This document shows positions 26,511 to 35,529 of a stretch of 64,000 bases of DNA, one piece after another (position 1 is the stretch's first letter; the number at the start of each line of letters is the position of its first letter). Source of the stretch: CBDBLK01 sp965215445 (GTDB taxonomy: Bacteria > Bdellovibrionota > Bacteriovoracia > Bacteriovoracales > Bacteriovoracaceae); the NCBI GenBank assembly GCA_965215445.1, contig CBDCDT010000002.1, positions 1,984,001-2,048,000 on the forward strand, written 5' to 3'. A program made the translations under genes and the position numbers. Under the pieces are notes generated by a model. The model was not told the DNA's origin, made no database searches, and saw only the letters and a program-made list of their open reading frames with translations.

Positions 26511-26921
26511 TTAGTTTTGTCGCACAAAATACAGTTTGTATTTCTTCCATCGTCCGTTGTCTACGGAATGGTTAAAATCTCTGCCAAAGCGGTCGGGATT
26601 GGCACGATCGACGTTGATTCTCACGCGCCATACCTCTTCTCTCGTATTGCCCTGAGCGTCGGAGATAGTGCAATTGAGTTTGCCCCTGATCTGATTTTTT
26701 TTGGTCAACCTTCCCTTTCCATCGCAGAGTATGGAAGCTTGGTAATAATCATAATGCTCTATGGTGAAGCTTCCGTCGCTGTTGAGTGACCATCGAGCTG
26801 AACCCCCAGCACTGTATCCTAGATGGGATACTTGGTACTCACCTTCAAATTTTCCAAAGGGGCCAGCGTAGGCCGCCAAATTGGCGAGAAAAAAAACCGA
26901 CACAAATACAAACTTCTTCAT
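26511..26921 (-). CDS. Small secreted protein, unknown function
   Basis: 136 residues. ATG 26921 with GGGAGG ribosome binding site. Typical signal peptide (MKKFVFVSVFFLANLAAYA). The mature part is a small beta-rich domain (GKFEGEYQVS, SLNSDGSFTIEHY, ILCDGKGRL, EEVWRVRINVD) reminiscent of lipocalin-like or avidin-like secreted beta-barrels. No motif strong enough for an assignment. Convergent to the 23991 gene, 36 bases away. Confidence 0.7.
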   Translation of the reverse strand: MKKFVFVSVFFLANLAAYAGPFGKFEGEYQVSHLGYSAGGSARWSLNSDGSFTIEHYDYYQASILCDGKGRLTKKNQIRGKLNCTISDAQGNTREEVWRVRINVDRANPDRFGRDFNHSVDNGRWKKYKLYFVRQN

Positions 26922-27020
26922 AGTGCCTCCCGTGTGTTTAAGGTGGGAATTATTCCCACCAAAAAAGGGTAGCGCAATTTTGAGGGGAGGTATGAAGCGG
27001 GAAATATTTGCTTTTGGTGG

Positions 27021-28088
27021 TTACTTCTTGATTTCGTATTTTCTGCCTTTGGTTTTGCCAATGGGATTTAATATTTTTTTCTCCACCAAGCGTCTTAAGA
27101 GGCTTTTGAGGCCATTATGGGTCATATCTACATACTGGAGTATAAAGGCCGGGGAGCAAACGCCATGCTCTCGAATGACCTCATAAACGATAGTTTCATT
27201 TTTATTAAGGTCTGCTCTGGTTGATTCGGGGGCCATTTTGCTTTTTAAATGCTCAATCTGTTTTTGTAAAACCAAAAAGAAAAATTCCAACCAGGGATCA
27301 TAATGAACCTTTTTCTGTTTAAAAGTGTTTTGCGTATTTCTGAGAGCAATATAATAGTGCTTTTTATTATCTTCAATGATTTTTTCATGGGAAGTGTATT
27401 GTGCCCAATCATAACCTTCGCGCAAAAGTAGCCATGTAGTTATCAATCGCGATAAGCGCCCATTGCCATCACGGAAAGGATGAATCGCCAAAAAGTGAAC
27501 AATGAAAATAGCGACAAGTATGAGTTTGGGTATTTTGTTTTCACGGTGAAATTCTTGGTATGCTTTAACGAGATTATTCATTTGGGCCTCAGTTTGTGGC
27601 CCCGGTGGAGTCGTATAAAACCAAACTTTCTCTTCTCCAGTTTCTTCATTTTTTTCAATGACATTATTGGGGATGTCCTTGTAGGCCCCTCGTTGTTTTT
27701 TTGGCAAATGACTTGATAAAAGCTCAGTGGTTAACTGTTGGTGAAGTGAACGAATATTCATTTCAGACATCTCTATTTCGCTGTAGTGATCGTAAATATA
27801 TTGCAAAGTCTTTGCGTACCCGGCGACTTCCCTTTCAGAGCGTGAAGACATATCCAAAATTTTGCAATTGCGTTTAATCAGTTGTTCCACCTCCCTATCA
27901 CTCATTAAGGCCCCCTCGATGCGTGTTGAGGCCCCGGAGGAGGTAATGATCATGGCCTGTTTGAGAGCTTTGATAGAATGGGGTGAGTATTTGGCGGAAA
28001 CATCTCGCCATGGCCGGTGGAAGCGTTCTAGTTCTTCCACGATTTGCAGGATTTTTGGTGGAATGGAATAATTTCTAATGCTTAGCAT
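27021..28088 (-). CDS. Fic domain protein (AMPylase) with winged-helix C-terminus
   Basis: 355 residues. The active-site motif HPFRDGNGR starts at H203. The N-terminal inhibitory helix STRIEG (residues 54-59) matches the [S/T]xxxE[G/N] signature of self-inhibited class II Fic proteins. The last 70 residues look like a winged helix (VYEVIREHGVCSPAFILQYV region), as in Fic proteins that regulate their own operator. It transfers AMP to Ser/Thr/Tyr of target proteins in the cytoplasm; target unknown. ATG 28088 lacks a clear ribosome binding site. It is divergent from the AAA ATPase, with repeats between them. Confidence 0.93.
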   Translation of the reverse strand: MLSIRNYSIPPKILQIVEELERFHRPWRDVSAKYSPHSIKALKQAMIITSSGASTRIEGALMSDREVEQLIKRNCKILDMSSRSEREVAGYAKTLQYIYDHYSEIEMSEMNIRSLHQQLTTELLSSHLPKKQRGAYKDIPNNVIEKNEETGEEKVWFYTTPPGPQTEAQMNNLVKAYQEFHRENKIPKLILVAIFIVHFLAIHPFRDGNGRLSRLITTWLLLREGYDWAQYTSHEKIIEDNKKHYYIALRNTQNTFKQKKVHYDPWLEFFFLVLQKQIEHLKSKMAPESTRADLNKNETIVYEVIREHGVCSPAFILQYVDMTHNGLKSLLRRLVEKKILNPIGKTKGRKYEIKK

Positions 28089-28110
28089 CTTAATCGGATT
28101 TTATCAAAGA

Positions 28111-28154
28111 AACACCGAAAAAACACCGAAAAAACACCGAATTAACACCGAATT
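28111..28154. repeat. Four tandem 11-bp repeats
   Basis: AACACCGAAAA twice and AACACCGAATT twice, with ACACCG at 28112, 28123, 28134 and 28145, an exact 11-base period (one helical turn). It lies just upstream of fic and could be an iterated protein-binding site. Confidence 0.8.
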
Positions 28155-28161
28155 CGTCTTG

Positions 28162-28207
28162 AAATTGGTACAATTTTGACAATTGATTGTTGAAATTGTA
28201 CTAATTT
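28162..28207. promoter_or_regulatory. Inverted repeat, candidate operator for fic and the AAA gene
   Basis: AAATTGGTACAATTT (28162-28176) and AAATTGTACTAATTT (28193-28207) are inverted repeats with one mismatch. The middle holds ACAAT..ATTGT. The site ends 20 bases before ATG 28228, a fitting place for autorepression. Confidence 0.55.
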
Positions 28208-28227
28208 TGGGGTAGCCTCTTATATAT

Positions 28228-29400
28228 ATGTACCCTAGAGAAGCTCAAAAGGCAGTTCAATATTTGGCGGGCCACTATCCCGTAGTGGCCATAACAGGCC
28301 CGAGGCAATCGGGCAAAACTACACTGGTTCAAGGCCTTTTCTCCGACAAATTATATGTTTCCCTGGAAACCCCGGATCAATACCAACTGGCCAGGGAAGA
28401 CCCGCGCGCCTTTTTGGCCCAGTCTGAAACAGGACTTGTTATTGATGAGATTCAGCGTTTGCCCGAACTTTTTTCTTATATTCAGGGCATTGTCGATGCT
28501 CACAAAAGATATGGGGAATTTATCGTTACCGGCTCCCAGCAGTTTGGCCCGCTCTCCGGTATCACCCAATCTCTGGCCGGAAGAGTGGGATTGCTGGAAC
28601 TTTTGCCCTTCTCTTTTTTTGAAGTACGGCGGGATTTAAAGGCCCTCGACGATGCTCTCTACAAAGGATTTTATCCTCCCCTGTACGATAGAAAGGTCGC
28701 TCCCCGCATTTGGTGCGAAGACTACACCAAAACCTATATTGAAAGGGACGTGCGCAACCTTATCAATGTTAAAGACCTCTCTCTTTTTCAAAGATTTTTG
28801 CGACTGCTCGCCGCGAGGACGGGGCAACTTCTCAATTCGTCGGAATTGGGAAACGAGGCGGGCATCGACAGCAGAACACTGGCCTCCTGGCTCACTATTT
28901 TGGAGGCCAGTTATATTATTTTTCCACTCAGACCTCACCACAGAAATTTCTCCAAGAGAGTGGTCAAATCCCCCAAATATTATTTTTACGACTCGGGCCT
29001 TTTGTGTTACTTACTGGGTATTACCAGGGACGATCTGCTTTTATCGCCCCAGCGAGGACAAATTTTTGAATCCATGATGATCAGTGAATTCTTTAAATAC
29101 ACAAAGAACTATCGCTGTGGGATAGACTTTTATTTTTGGAGAGATAACAAGGGCGTTGAGATTGACCTGCTTTGGGAAGTGGGAGAGAGCATCTTTTGTG
29201 TGGAAATGAAGTCCGGTGCAACCCTGCAAAGCAACTTTTTTAAAAATCTCAAGTCGTATCAAAAATATGCTGGGGAAAAGCACGCTAAATCCTGGCTGGT
29301 CTACGGGGGGGAGGGTACCCAGCACAGAAGTGACGCCAGGGCCATTGCCTGGAGAGAGATTGGCAGTATTTTACAAAAGCATTTGACGAGGGCGCTGTGA
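28228..29400 (+). CDS. AAA ATPase with DUF4143 C-terminal domain
   Basis: 390 residues. Walker A GPRQSGKT (24-31), Walker B LVIDEIQRLPELF, sensor region ITGSQQF and the DUF4143 nuclease-like end (YFYDSGLLCYLLGI; VEIDLLWE and FCVEMKSG like the D/ExK of PD-(D/E)XK folds). These ATPases are common mobile accessory genes of unclear function. The stop overlaps the GTG start of cdaA by four bases (GTGA), so translation is coupled to the c-di-AMP operon. Start ATG 28228 follows an operator-like inverted repeat and lacks a strong ribosome binding site. Confidence 0.9.
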   Translation: MYPREAQKAVQYLAGHYPVVAITGPRQSGKTTLVQGLFSDKLYVSLETPDQYQLAREDPRAFLAQSETGLVIDEIQRLPELFSYIQGIVDAHKRYGEFIVTGSQQFGPLSGITQSLAGRVGLLELLPFSFFEVRRDLKALDDALYKGFYPPLYDRKVAPRIWCEDYTKTYIERDVRNLINVKDLSLFQRFLRLLAARTGQLLNSSELGNEAGIDSRTLASWLTILEASYIIFPLRPHHRNFSKRVVKSPKYYFYDSGLLCYLLGITRDDLLLSPQRGQIFESMMISEFFKYTKNYRCGIDFYFWRDNKGVEIDLLWEVGESIFCVEMKSGATLQSNFFKNLKSYQKYAGEKHAKSWLVYGGEGTQHRSDARAIAWREIGSILQKHLTRAL

Positions 29401-30170
29401 AATCCTTTTGGGCACAAATCACATTTAAAGATTTGGTCGATGTCTCCATGGTGGCGATTATCATTTACCAGGGGGTGTTGATCGCCCACGGCACCCGCGT
29501 GGTGCAAATGCTGATCGGCCTTTCGGTTTTGGCGGGCCTTTTTTGGGCCAGTCACGTTTTTCAACTGCATGCCGTGACCTGGCTTTTGGGCCACTTTTTT
29601 GAAAGCTCTTTTATCATTGCCATCATTTTATTTCAGGATCAAATCCGCACTGCCCTGGCCAATTTTGGAACCGGCAAAACCCTGTTTCGTTTTCTGGGGC
29701 GGGATTCATCCCATTCCTTGGCCGAGGGATTGGCCTCTTCGGTGATGGGTTTGAGTCGCAAAAAAACCGGGGCGCTGGTGGTGTTGGAAAAAGGGCAGGG
29801 GCTGGGCAATCTCAAGTCTACTGGTATTCTTCTGGAGGCCAGGTTTCACCCCAGTCTGATCGCCTCCATTTTTGAATCCAAAGGCCCGCTTCACGACGGG
29901 GCGGTGATTATCAGCGAGGACAGGATTGAGAGCGCCGGTTGCGTTTTGCCCCTGGAAGAGGATGCGGAACTCGACCGCCATTTGGGAACCCGTCACCGGG
30001 CGGCGTTGGGGGTGACCCGGCAGACCGATTGCATTGCCATCGTGGTGAGCGAAGAAAACGGCAAGATCAATCTCGCCGCCGACGGCATGTTTTACGCTTG
30101 TTCTTCGGTCGATGAACTTTCCGGCTATATCAAACACTTCCTGTCTCACAAAAAGGGGCCACATTCGTGA
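29397..30170 (+). CDS. cdaA: Diadenylate cyclase CdaA
   Basis: 257 residues, GTG start at 29397. Three hydrophobic segments within the first 85 residues anchor it in the membrane. The DAC domain follows, with the catalytic DGA at 167-169 (LHDGAVII) and RHR at 199-201 (GTRHRAALG). It joins two ATP into cyclic di-AMP, which controls potassium and osmolyte balance and wall homeostasis. It is followed by ybbR and glmM, the conserved order cdaA-cdaR-glmM, each coupled or closely spaced. The stop overlaps the next GTG (GTGA). Confidence 0.95.
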   Translation: MKSFWAQITFKDLVDVSMVAIIIYQGVLIAHGTRVVQMLIGLSVLAGLFWASHVFQLHAVTWLLGHFFESSFIIAIILFQDQIRTALANFGTGKTLFRFLGRDSSHSLAEGLASSVMGLSRKKTGALVVLEKGQGLGNLKSTGILLEARFHPSLIASIFESKGPLHDGAVIISEDRIESAGCVLPLEEDAELDRHLGTRHRAALGVTRQTDCIAIVVSEENGKINLAADGMFYACSSVDELSGYIKHFLSHKKGPHS

Positions 30171-31096
30171 GGGAAGATCAGAAAATGCCCAACCGGCACC
30201 TGCTCAAAGTTTTGAGTTTCATTGCCGCCCTGGCGATGTGGTTTTACGTTTTGGGTTCGGCATCGGTGGAAGTTGAACGCCAGGTGAAGCTCTCTTTTGT
30301 GCCGCCAGTGGGACTTTCAGTGAATACCGAAGTTCCCCGCGCCCTCAAACTCAAACTGCGCGGCAACCGCCTTTTGGTGGGAGGGGTGTTTACCCAAGGG
30401 GAAACTGTTGTGGTGGATTTACAAAGGCGCGCCGAGGGAGGCGCGCAGGAAGTGGAACTTTCCCCCTCCCTACTCAAGCTCCCCTTCGGGGTGGAAGTCC
30501 TGGAGATGGTGCCGGAGCGGGTGTCGATAGGGCTTGAGCGGGAGATTAAAAAACGGGTGTCCGTGCGCGGGAGATTTGGCGGGGAGTTGCCCCAGGGGTT
30601 GGCACTGGTCGAGCGCGAGATCGTTCCCGAAAAAGTGATGATTAAAGGCCCGCGCTCGGTGCTCAAGAGAATCGGCCAGCTTTTTACCCGGCCGATCGAC
30701 CTTTCCACACTGGGGGGAGAGGGCGAGGGGGAAGTGCGGGTGTCTTTGGAAAACGAAGACTTTCGGGTGGTGGTCGAGGAAGAGGAGGCCTTGGCGCTCA
30801 AATACAAAATTCGCCCCAATCAGGCCAATTTCACTTTGAACAACGTGAATATCCACTTTCTGACTTTGCGCAATCGCTTTTATTCGCGGGTCAAAAGAGT
30901 TTCCCTAGATATTTTGCTTCCCGAAGATATGTTGACCGATTTGGATGAAGAGGAACTGCGCCAAAGTGCCAGGGCGATTGCCGAAATCCCCAACAACGCT
31001 CAGGGCCGCGTACGGGTGGAACTGCGGGCCGAGCTTCCCGATGGCGTGCACCTTTTACAAATCCGCCCCGCCGCCATTAATATCTCGGTGAGGTAG
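30167..31096 (+). CDS. ybbR: YbbR-domain protein (CdaR-like regulator of CdaA)
   Basis: 309 residues, GTG start 30167 overlapping the cdaA stop; ATG 30184 (KMPNRHL) is an alternative only if out of frame, so GTG is preferred. One N-terminal transmembrane helix (LLKVLSFIAALAMWFYVLG) is followed by about three YbbR beta-domains outside the membrane (KRVSVRGRFGGELPQGL, VMIKGPRSVLKRI, VRVSLENED). In Firmicutes the equivalent CdaR binds CdaA and tunes cyclase activity. Position and architecture support the same role here. Confidence 0.9.
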   Translation: MREDQKMPNRHLLKVLSFIAALAMWFYVLGSASVEVERQVKLSFVPPVGLSVNTEVPRALKLKLRGNRLLVGGVFTQGETVVVDLQRRAEGGAQEVELSPSLLKLPFGVEVLEMVPERVSIGLEREIKKRVSVRGRFGGELPQGLALVEREIVPEKVMIKGPRSVLKRIGQLFTRPIDLSTLGGEGEGEVRVSLENEDFRVVVEEEEALALKYKIRPNQANFTLNNVNIHFLTLRNRFYSRVKRVSLDILLPEDMLTDLDEEELRQSARAIAEIPNNAQGRVRVELRAELPDGVHLLQIRPAAINISVR

Positions 31097-31101
31097 TTCA
31101 A

Positions 31102-32457
31102 ATGAAAAAACAGTTATTTGGTACTGATGGCATACGGGGCAAGGCCAATGTTTATCCGGTGACCGGGGAGATGGCCTTTTTACTGGGAAGGGTGGTGGCG
31201 CACTATTTTGAAACCACCACCCACCGCAAAAGGCCGCGGGTGATTGTCGGCAAGGACACGCGCCTGAGTTGCTATATGCTGGAGCAGGCGTTGGGGGCGG
31301 GCATTTGCGCTCAGGGGGGGGAAGTCATTTTAACCGGCCCTCTGCCCACTCCCGGGGTGGCCTTTGTCACCAAAAGTATGCGCGCCAATGCCGGCATGAT
31401 GATCTCGGCGAGCCACAACTCTTATCACGACAACGGGATTAAAATTTTCGATGAAAGAGGCCTGAAACTTCCCGACGAAGTGGAGTTGAGTTTGGAGGCC
31501 TTACTGCTCGATCCCCAGCGCTTGCCCGCCAAAAGCGGCCTTTCTCTGGGGCGTGCCAGGCGTTTGGAGGAAGTTTTCGGGCGCTATATTGTCCACTGCA
31601 AGGCCGCCTTCGGGGAGCGCTTTGATATGGGCGGCATGAAAATTGTCCTCGATTGCGCCAACGGCGCAGGTTATGAAGTTGCCCCCATGATGTTTGAAGA
31701 ATTGGGTGCCGAAGTGGTCAAATTGGGAGTCGCCCCCAACGGGCAAAATATTAATTTGGAGTGCGGAAGTCTCTATCCCCAAATGGCGGCAAAAAGAGTT
31801 CTGATGGATCGTGCCGACCTGGGAGTTTGTCTGGATGGGGATGCCGACCGGGTGGTGCTGATCGACCACAGCGGGGAGATGGTACCAGGAGATCAGTTGC
31901 TCGGCGTGTTTGCCAAACTGCTGCTCGACAACGGGGAACTTGCACCCGGCGATACCGTGGTGGGTTCGGTGATGTCCAACATGGGTCTGGAAGTGTATTT
32001 GCAAAATTTGGGTCTGTCGCTGGAGCGCACTCCGGTGGGCGACCGCTATATTGCGGGTATTATGCGGGAAAAAGGCCTTCCTCTGGGAGGGGAGCCTTCG
32101 GGGCACATTATTTTTGGCAAGTACGCCACTACCGGCGACGGCGCTCTGGCGGCACTCAAGGCGGTGGAGGCGATGCGCACTTACGGGCGCACGTTTTCCG
32201 AACTGGCCGGCGAGGTTGCGCTCTTTCCCCAAGTCATCAAAAATTTGCAAGTGAAAAACAAACCCCCGCTGGCCGAAATCCCGACTGTTCAAAAAGCGGT
32301 GAGTGATGCCGAAAGGGAACTGGGAGCGCACGGGCGGGTGGTGCTGCGCTACTCGGGCACCGAACCCAAAGTGCGGGTAATGGTCGAGGGTGAAAACGAT
32401 GCCCAGGTGGTGCGCCTGTGCGATCGACTACTTTCCGTACTCGCCGAAGAACTCTAA
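31102..32457 (+). CDS. glmM: Phosphoglucosamine mutase
   Basis: 451 residues, full length. Starts MKKQLFGTDGIRGKAN. The phosphoserine loop ISASHNSYHDNG places the active serine at 104. The metal loop DGDADR is at 245-250, the sugar loop GEPSGH near 332, and the phosphate-binding RYSGTEPK near the end. It converts glucosamine-6-phosphate to glucosamine-1-phosphate for peptidoglycan and LPS precursors. GlmM is known to contact and restrain CdaA in several bacteria, which fits its place 5 bases after ybbR. Confidence 0.97.
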   Translation: MKKQLFGTDGIRGKANVYPVTGEMAFLLGRVVAHYFETTTHRKRPRVIVGKDTRLSCYMLEQALGAGICAQGGEVILTGPLPTPGVAFVTKSMRANAGMMISASHNSYHDNGIKIFDERGLKLPDEVELSLEALLLDPQRLPAKSGLSLGRARRLEEVFGRYIVHCKAAFGERFDMGGMKIVLDCANGAGYEVAPMMFEELGAEVVKLGVAPNGQNINLECGSLYPQMAAKRVLMDRADLGVCLDGDADRVVLIDHSGEMVPGDQLLGVFAKLLLDNGELAPGDTVVGSVMSNMGLEVYLQNLGLSLERTPVGDRYIAGIMREKGLPLGGEPSGHIIFGKYATTGDGALAALKAVEAMRTYGRTFSELAGEVALFPQVIKNLQVKNKPPLAEIPTVQKAVSDAERELGAHGRVVLRYSGTEPKVRVMVEGENDAQVVRLCDRLLSVLAEEL

Positions 32458-32576
32458 AGAAGAACTCAATAATTTCGCAAACTTATAAATTTTTTTAAAA
32501 GTTAAAGTTTTTTATAGAAGAGACGAAGAGAGGGTAGAACGTCTTGTTTGTTGTAAAACTAAAAAGGTATGTAAAA

Positions 32577-33956
32577 ATGAAAAACTCTCTCATAATTCTC
32601 TCACTGGCCTTGGGTTTCTTCGGTTGTAGTAGCGATGATGAAGATGCTTTTAGCAAGGGTCGGGATAAGACCAAACAAGAACCAGAGGTGCTCGAGAGCA
32701 CTGAAAATACAAATCCCAAGAATTCCGGGAATCCAGAACAAGAAAAACTCAAACCCAAAGCGACAAGGTCTAGTTGTTTTGAGTTTAGTAAAGATGATAG
32801 CAAGAAAATTGCCGCCTATTTAGAGAGTGATAAAGAGGGTAAGTGTCCAAGCAACATCGTTATTCCCGAAAACATAACCACAATTGGAGAGCAGGCCTTT
32901 GCCTATAAGGATATTTTATCCGTTATCATCCCGGATAGCGTGACGACTATTGAGGATTTTGCCTTTTCGAGTGGGGGGAAACTTGCCCATGCGATGCTTG
33001 GCAATGCTGTAACGACGATTGGGGCCTGGGCCTTTTCCGGCAATAAACTGACTTCCGTCATTATCCCGGACAGCGTGACCAGCATTGGGGAGCGCGCTTT
33101 TTCTTATAACAAAATTCGATCTTTGGACATCGGTGCCGGTGTGACTTCAATTGGCAACTCTGCCTTTTCCTATAATCACTTAATATCCGTGAAAATACCC
33201 AGTGGAGTGCAAACAATCGACAAAGTGGCCTTTGATAAAAATTCACAATTGCTTTATGTGTGTGTAGAGGCCGCCAAATCCAGTGTAACTCTTGGTTCCA
33301 ACGCTTTTCCCTATTTTTCTCATGTGAGCTATGAAGCAGATGCAAGCTGTGGCCAGGCCACTCGCTCCAGTTGTTTTCAATTGAGTGAAGGTGGCAGTAA
33401 GATTACCGCTTATTTGGGAAGTGATAATCAGGGCGCTTGTCCCGTTGATGTGGTTATTCCCAACAACGTAACCACAATTGGGGACAGTGCTTTTGCCTAC
33501 AATGAGAAGATCGAAACCGTCGTTATCCCCGATAGCGTAAAGACCATTGAGTATGCTGCCTTTATGAGTGGAGAAAGGTTTGCTTATTTGGCGATCGGCA
33601 GTGGGGTCACAACAATTGGGGCCTGGGCCTTTTCCGGCAATAAACTTACTTCCATCATTATCCCGGATAGTGTGACCGCCATCGGTGAACGCGCCTTTTC
33701 TTATAACAAAATTTGGTCTTTAGAACTGGGCACTGGCGTGACTTCAATCGGCAACTCTTCCTTTTCCTATAACGAGTTGACGTCCGTAAAAATACCCAGT
33801 GGAGTGCAAACCATCGACCAAGTGGCCTTTGATAAAAACAAAGACCTTGCTTCTGCATGTATAGAGGCGGACAAGGCCAATATCACTGTTGATAGAACTT
33901 CGTTTGCCTACTACACCAATGTCAGTTACAAGGCAGATTGCTCTGCTTCTGAATAA
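32577..33956 (+). CDS. BspA-type leucine-rich repeat lipoprotein
   Basis: 459 residues from ATG 32577. The lipobox FFGC (Cys about 19) is followed by an acidic spacer and two tandem copies of a roughly 200-residue block. Each block begins ATRSSCF and contains LRR_5 repeats (VTTIGAWAFSGNKLTSVIIPDSV and variants). The repeat phase TIG..AF is typical of BspA-like surface proteins of bacteria and protists. It is probably displayed on the outer membrane for binding. The upstream open frame to 32544 is ignored because the lipoprotein signal begins at 32577. Confidence 0.9.
   Translation: MKNSLIILSLALGFFGCSSDDEDAFSKGRDKTKQEPEVLESTENTNPKNSGNPEQEKLKPKATRSSCFEFSKDDSKKIAAYLESDKEGKCPSNIVIPENITTIGEQAFAYKDILSVIIPDSVTTIEDFAFSSGGKLAHAMLGNAVTTIGAWAFSGNKLTSVIIPDSVTSIGERAFSYNKIRSLDIGAGVTSIGNSAFSYNHLISVKIPSGVQTIDKVAFDKNSQLLYVCVEAAKSSVTLGSNAFPYFSHVSYEADASCGQATRSSCFQLSEGGSKITAYLGSDNQGACPVDVVIPNNVTTIGDSAFAYNEKIETVVIPDSVKTIEYAAFMSGERFAYLAIGSGVTTIGAWAFSGNKLTSIIIPDSVTAIGERAFSYNKIWSLELGTGVTSIGNSSFSYNELTSVKIPSGVQTIDQVAFDKNKDLASACIEADKANITVDRTSFAYYTNVSYKADCSASE
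32760..33950. repeat. Tandem duplication of about 600 bp inside the LRR gene
   Basis: The first block starts near 32760 and the second near 33360. They align base by base over most of their length, with identical stretches such as GGGGCCTGGGCCTTTTCCGG at 33020 and 33619. Confidence 0.75.
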
Positions 33957-33962
33957 AATGGC

Positions 33963-34172
33963 CTAATCGTCCCCGGAGTCCTCAAAGCAATCCATGTCGA
34001 TGGAAAAGACCGCGGCCAAAAGAATCGCCTTTTCCTGTTTGACTACCATGGTGTCGCTGCCGTCGAAAAATTGCTCCATCGCCAATAAGGCCCTGGCGCT
34101 GTCACCGCAATCGTCATTGGCCAAAAGAGAAACAGAGAAAAAAAGGATGGTAAAAAGGGAAAGCGCCCGCAT
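33963..34172 (-). CDS. Small secreted acidic protein
   Basis: 69 residues. ATG 34172 with AGGAG ribosome binding site 6 bases upstream. A signal peptide (MRALSLFTILFFSVSLLA) precedes a 50-residue mature part with two cysteines (NDDCGDS and MDCFEDSGDD) that could form a disulfide. Convergent to the LRR gene with 6 bases between. Unknown function. Confidence 0.65.
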   Translation of the reverse strand: MRALSLFTILFFSVSLLANDDCGDSARALLAMEQFFDGSDTMVVKQEKAILLAAVFSIDMDCFEDSGDD

Positions 34173-34231
34173 GAAGAACTCCTAGTTGCAAGGTTTGAGA
34201 ATTGAGAGATTATCCTTTTCTACTTAAGGAT

Positions 34232-34639
34232 TTAGGTCAACTCACACAGAGTCAACTTTCTAACGTGATCCAGAGTGCTTTGAAAACTGTCGGCAACGTC
34301 CAGGCAGGAGTCGGCGCCGTCCTTTTGTATTTGTTCCAGCGAGTTGTCTTTGGGTTTTTGGGTGTAGAAAAAGAGAATCGGAAGTTGTTCTTGGGGAAAC
34401 AGGCCGCGGGTGAGCAGCACGATTTCCCGCCCCGACATATCTTCCATATCGCCGGTGATGGTTACCATCAAATAGGGTGGCCCGCTTTTTCTTTCGCTTT
34501 CCAGTAAATACAGTGCCCGAAAACCACTGGCGCAAATTTCGGTTTTGTGCCCGTTGAGGCGCAGGCGCGAAGAGAGATTGTGGGCGCGCGTTTTTTGCGG
34601 GTCGATAATCAAAATGGGGAGGTCGCAATTTTTTTCCAT
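34232..34639 (-). CDS. Receiver-like protein lacking the phospho-acceptor Asp
   Basis: 135 residues from ATG 34639; the frame extends to a TTG at 34696 without a ribosome binding site. The fold pattern matches a CheY-like receiver: LPILIIDPQ at the first strand, GFRALYLLE helix and PILFFYTQKPKD at strand 4. The strand that normally carries the Asp reads MVTITGDMEDMSG, with Thr aligned to the Asp position. It may be a non-phosphorylated protein-interaction receiver. The gene stands alone and is divergent from thyA. Confidence 0.65.
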   Translation of the reverse strand: MEKNCDLPILIIDPQKTRAHNLSSRLRLNGHKTEICASGFRALYLLESERKSGPPYLMVTITGDMEDMSGREIVLLTRGLFPQEQLPILFFYTQKPKDNSLEQIQKDGADSCLDVADSFQSTLDHVRKLTLCELT

Positions 34640-34740
34640 TATATAAAATATGTTTATACAAAGTCCCAAAAATGCCAAGGCTGCAGGGATGTTCAATTTT
34701 GAAGAGAAATGTTTTACAGTGCCAAAGAAAGGAGGAGAGT

Positions 34741-35529
34741 GTGAAAGTTTATCTCGACTTAATTGAGCAGATTTTACTGGATGGGCAGGAGCGCAAAGAC
34801 CGCACCGGCGTGGGCACGTTGAGTCTTTTTGGGCATCAGGCGCGTTATGATTTGCGCCGGGGGTTTCCCCTGGTGACCACCAAAAAAGTCCACTTTAAAA
34901 GCGTGGTGTGCGAGCTTTTATGGTTTTTGCGGGGGGATACCAACACCGCCTGGCTCAAGCAGCAGGGGGTTTCCATTTGGGACGAGTGGGCCGATGAAAA
35001 TGGAGACTTGGGGCCAATTTATGGCCATCAGTGGCGGCGTTGGGGGGCAGAAGGTATCGACCAAATTGCTCAGGTGATAGACGGTCTGAAAAAAAACCCC
35101 TTTGATCGCCGCCTGATCGTCAGCGCCTGGAACCCCTCCGACCTGCCCCGCATGAAGTTGCCTCCGTGCCACGCCTTTATGCAATTTTATGCCGACCAGC
35201 AGGGGTTTTTGAGTTGCCAGCTCTACCAGCGCTCGGCCGACGTTTTTTTGGGCGTGCCCTTTAATATCGCCAGCTACTCCCTGTTGACCACGATGATCGC
35301 CCAGGTGACGGGACTCAAAGCGGGGGAGTTTATCCACACTTTGGGGGATGCCCACCTCTACCTCAACCATTTGGAGCAGGCCAAGCGCCAAATCCAGCGC
35401 AGGCCCCATCCCCGGCCCGAGTTGACACTCAATCGGGAAGTGAGTTCCATCGACGATTTTGGTCTGGAAGATATTCATCTCGAAGAGTATCGGCACCACC
35501 CCCACATCAAGGCCCCGGTGGCGATATAA
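34741..35529 (+). CDS. thyA: Thymidylate synthase
   Basis: 262 residues from GTG 34741, preceded by AAAGGAGGAGA. An upstream ATG at 34672 is in frame but not needed: the ThyA family starts at this point (MKxYLDLLxxIL). The catalytic Cys is residue 143 (LPPCHAFMQFY). Other signatures are DRTGVGTLS, FPLVTTKKVH, WDEWAD, GPIYGHQWR and HTLGDAHLYLNH. It makes dTMP from dUMP using methylene-tetrahydrofolate. The stop overlaps the folA start (TAATG), giving the classic thyA-folA pair. Confidence 0.97.
   Translation: MKVYLDLIEQILLDGQERKDRTGVGTLSLFGHQARYDLRRGFPLVTTKKVHFKSVVCELLWFLRGDTNTAWLKQQGVSIWDEWADENGDLGPIYGHQWRRWGAEGIDQIAQVIDGLKKNPFDRRLIVSAWNPSDLPRMKLPPCHAFMQFYADQQGFLSCQLYQRSADVFLGVPFNIASYSLLTTMIAQVTGLKAGEFIHTLGDAHLYLNHLEQAKRQIQRRPHPRPELTLNREVSSIDDFGLEDIHLEEYRHHPHIKAPVAI

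Noticed and set aside
28111..28154. CRISPR-like short repeats
   Set aside because: Units are only 11 bases with no spacers and no cas genes nearby.
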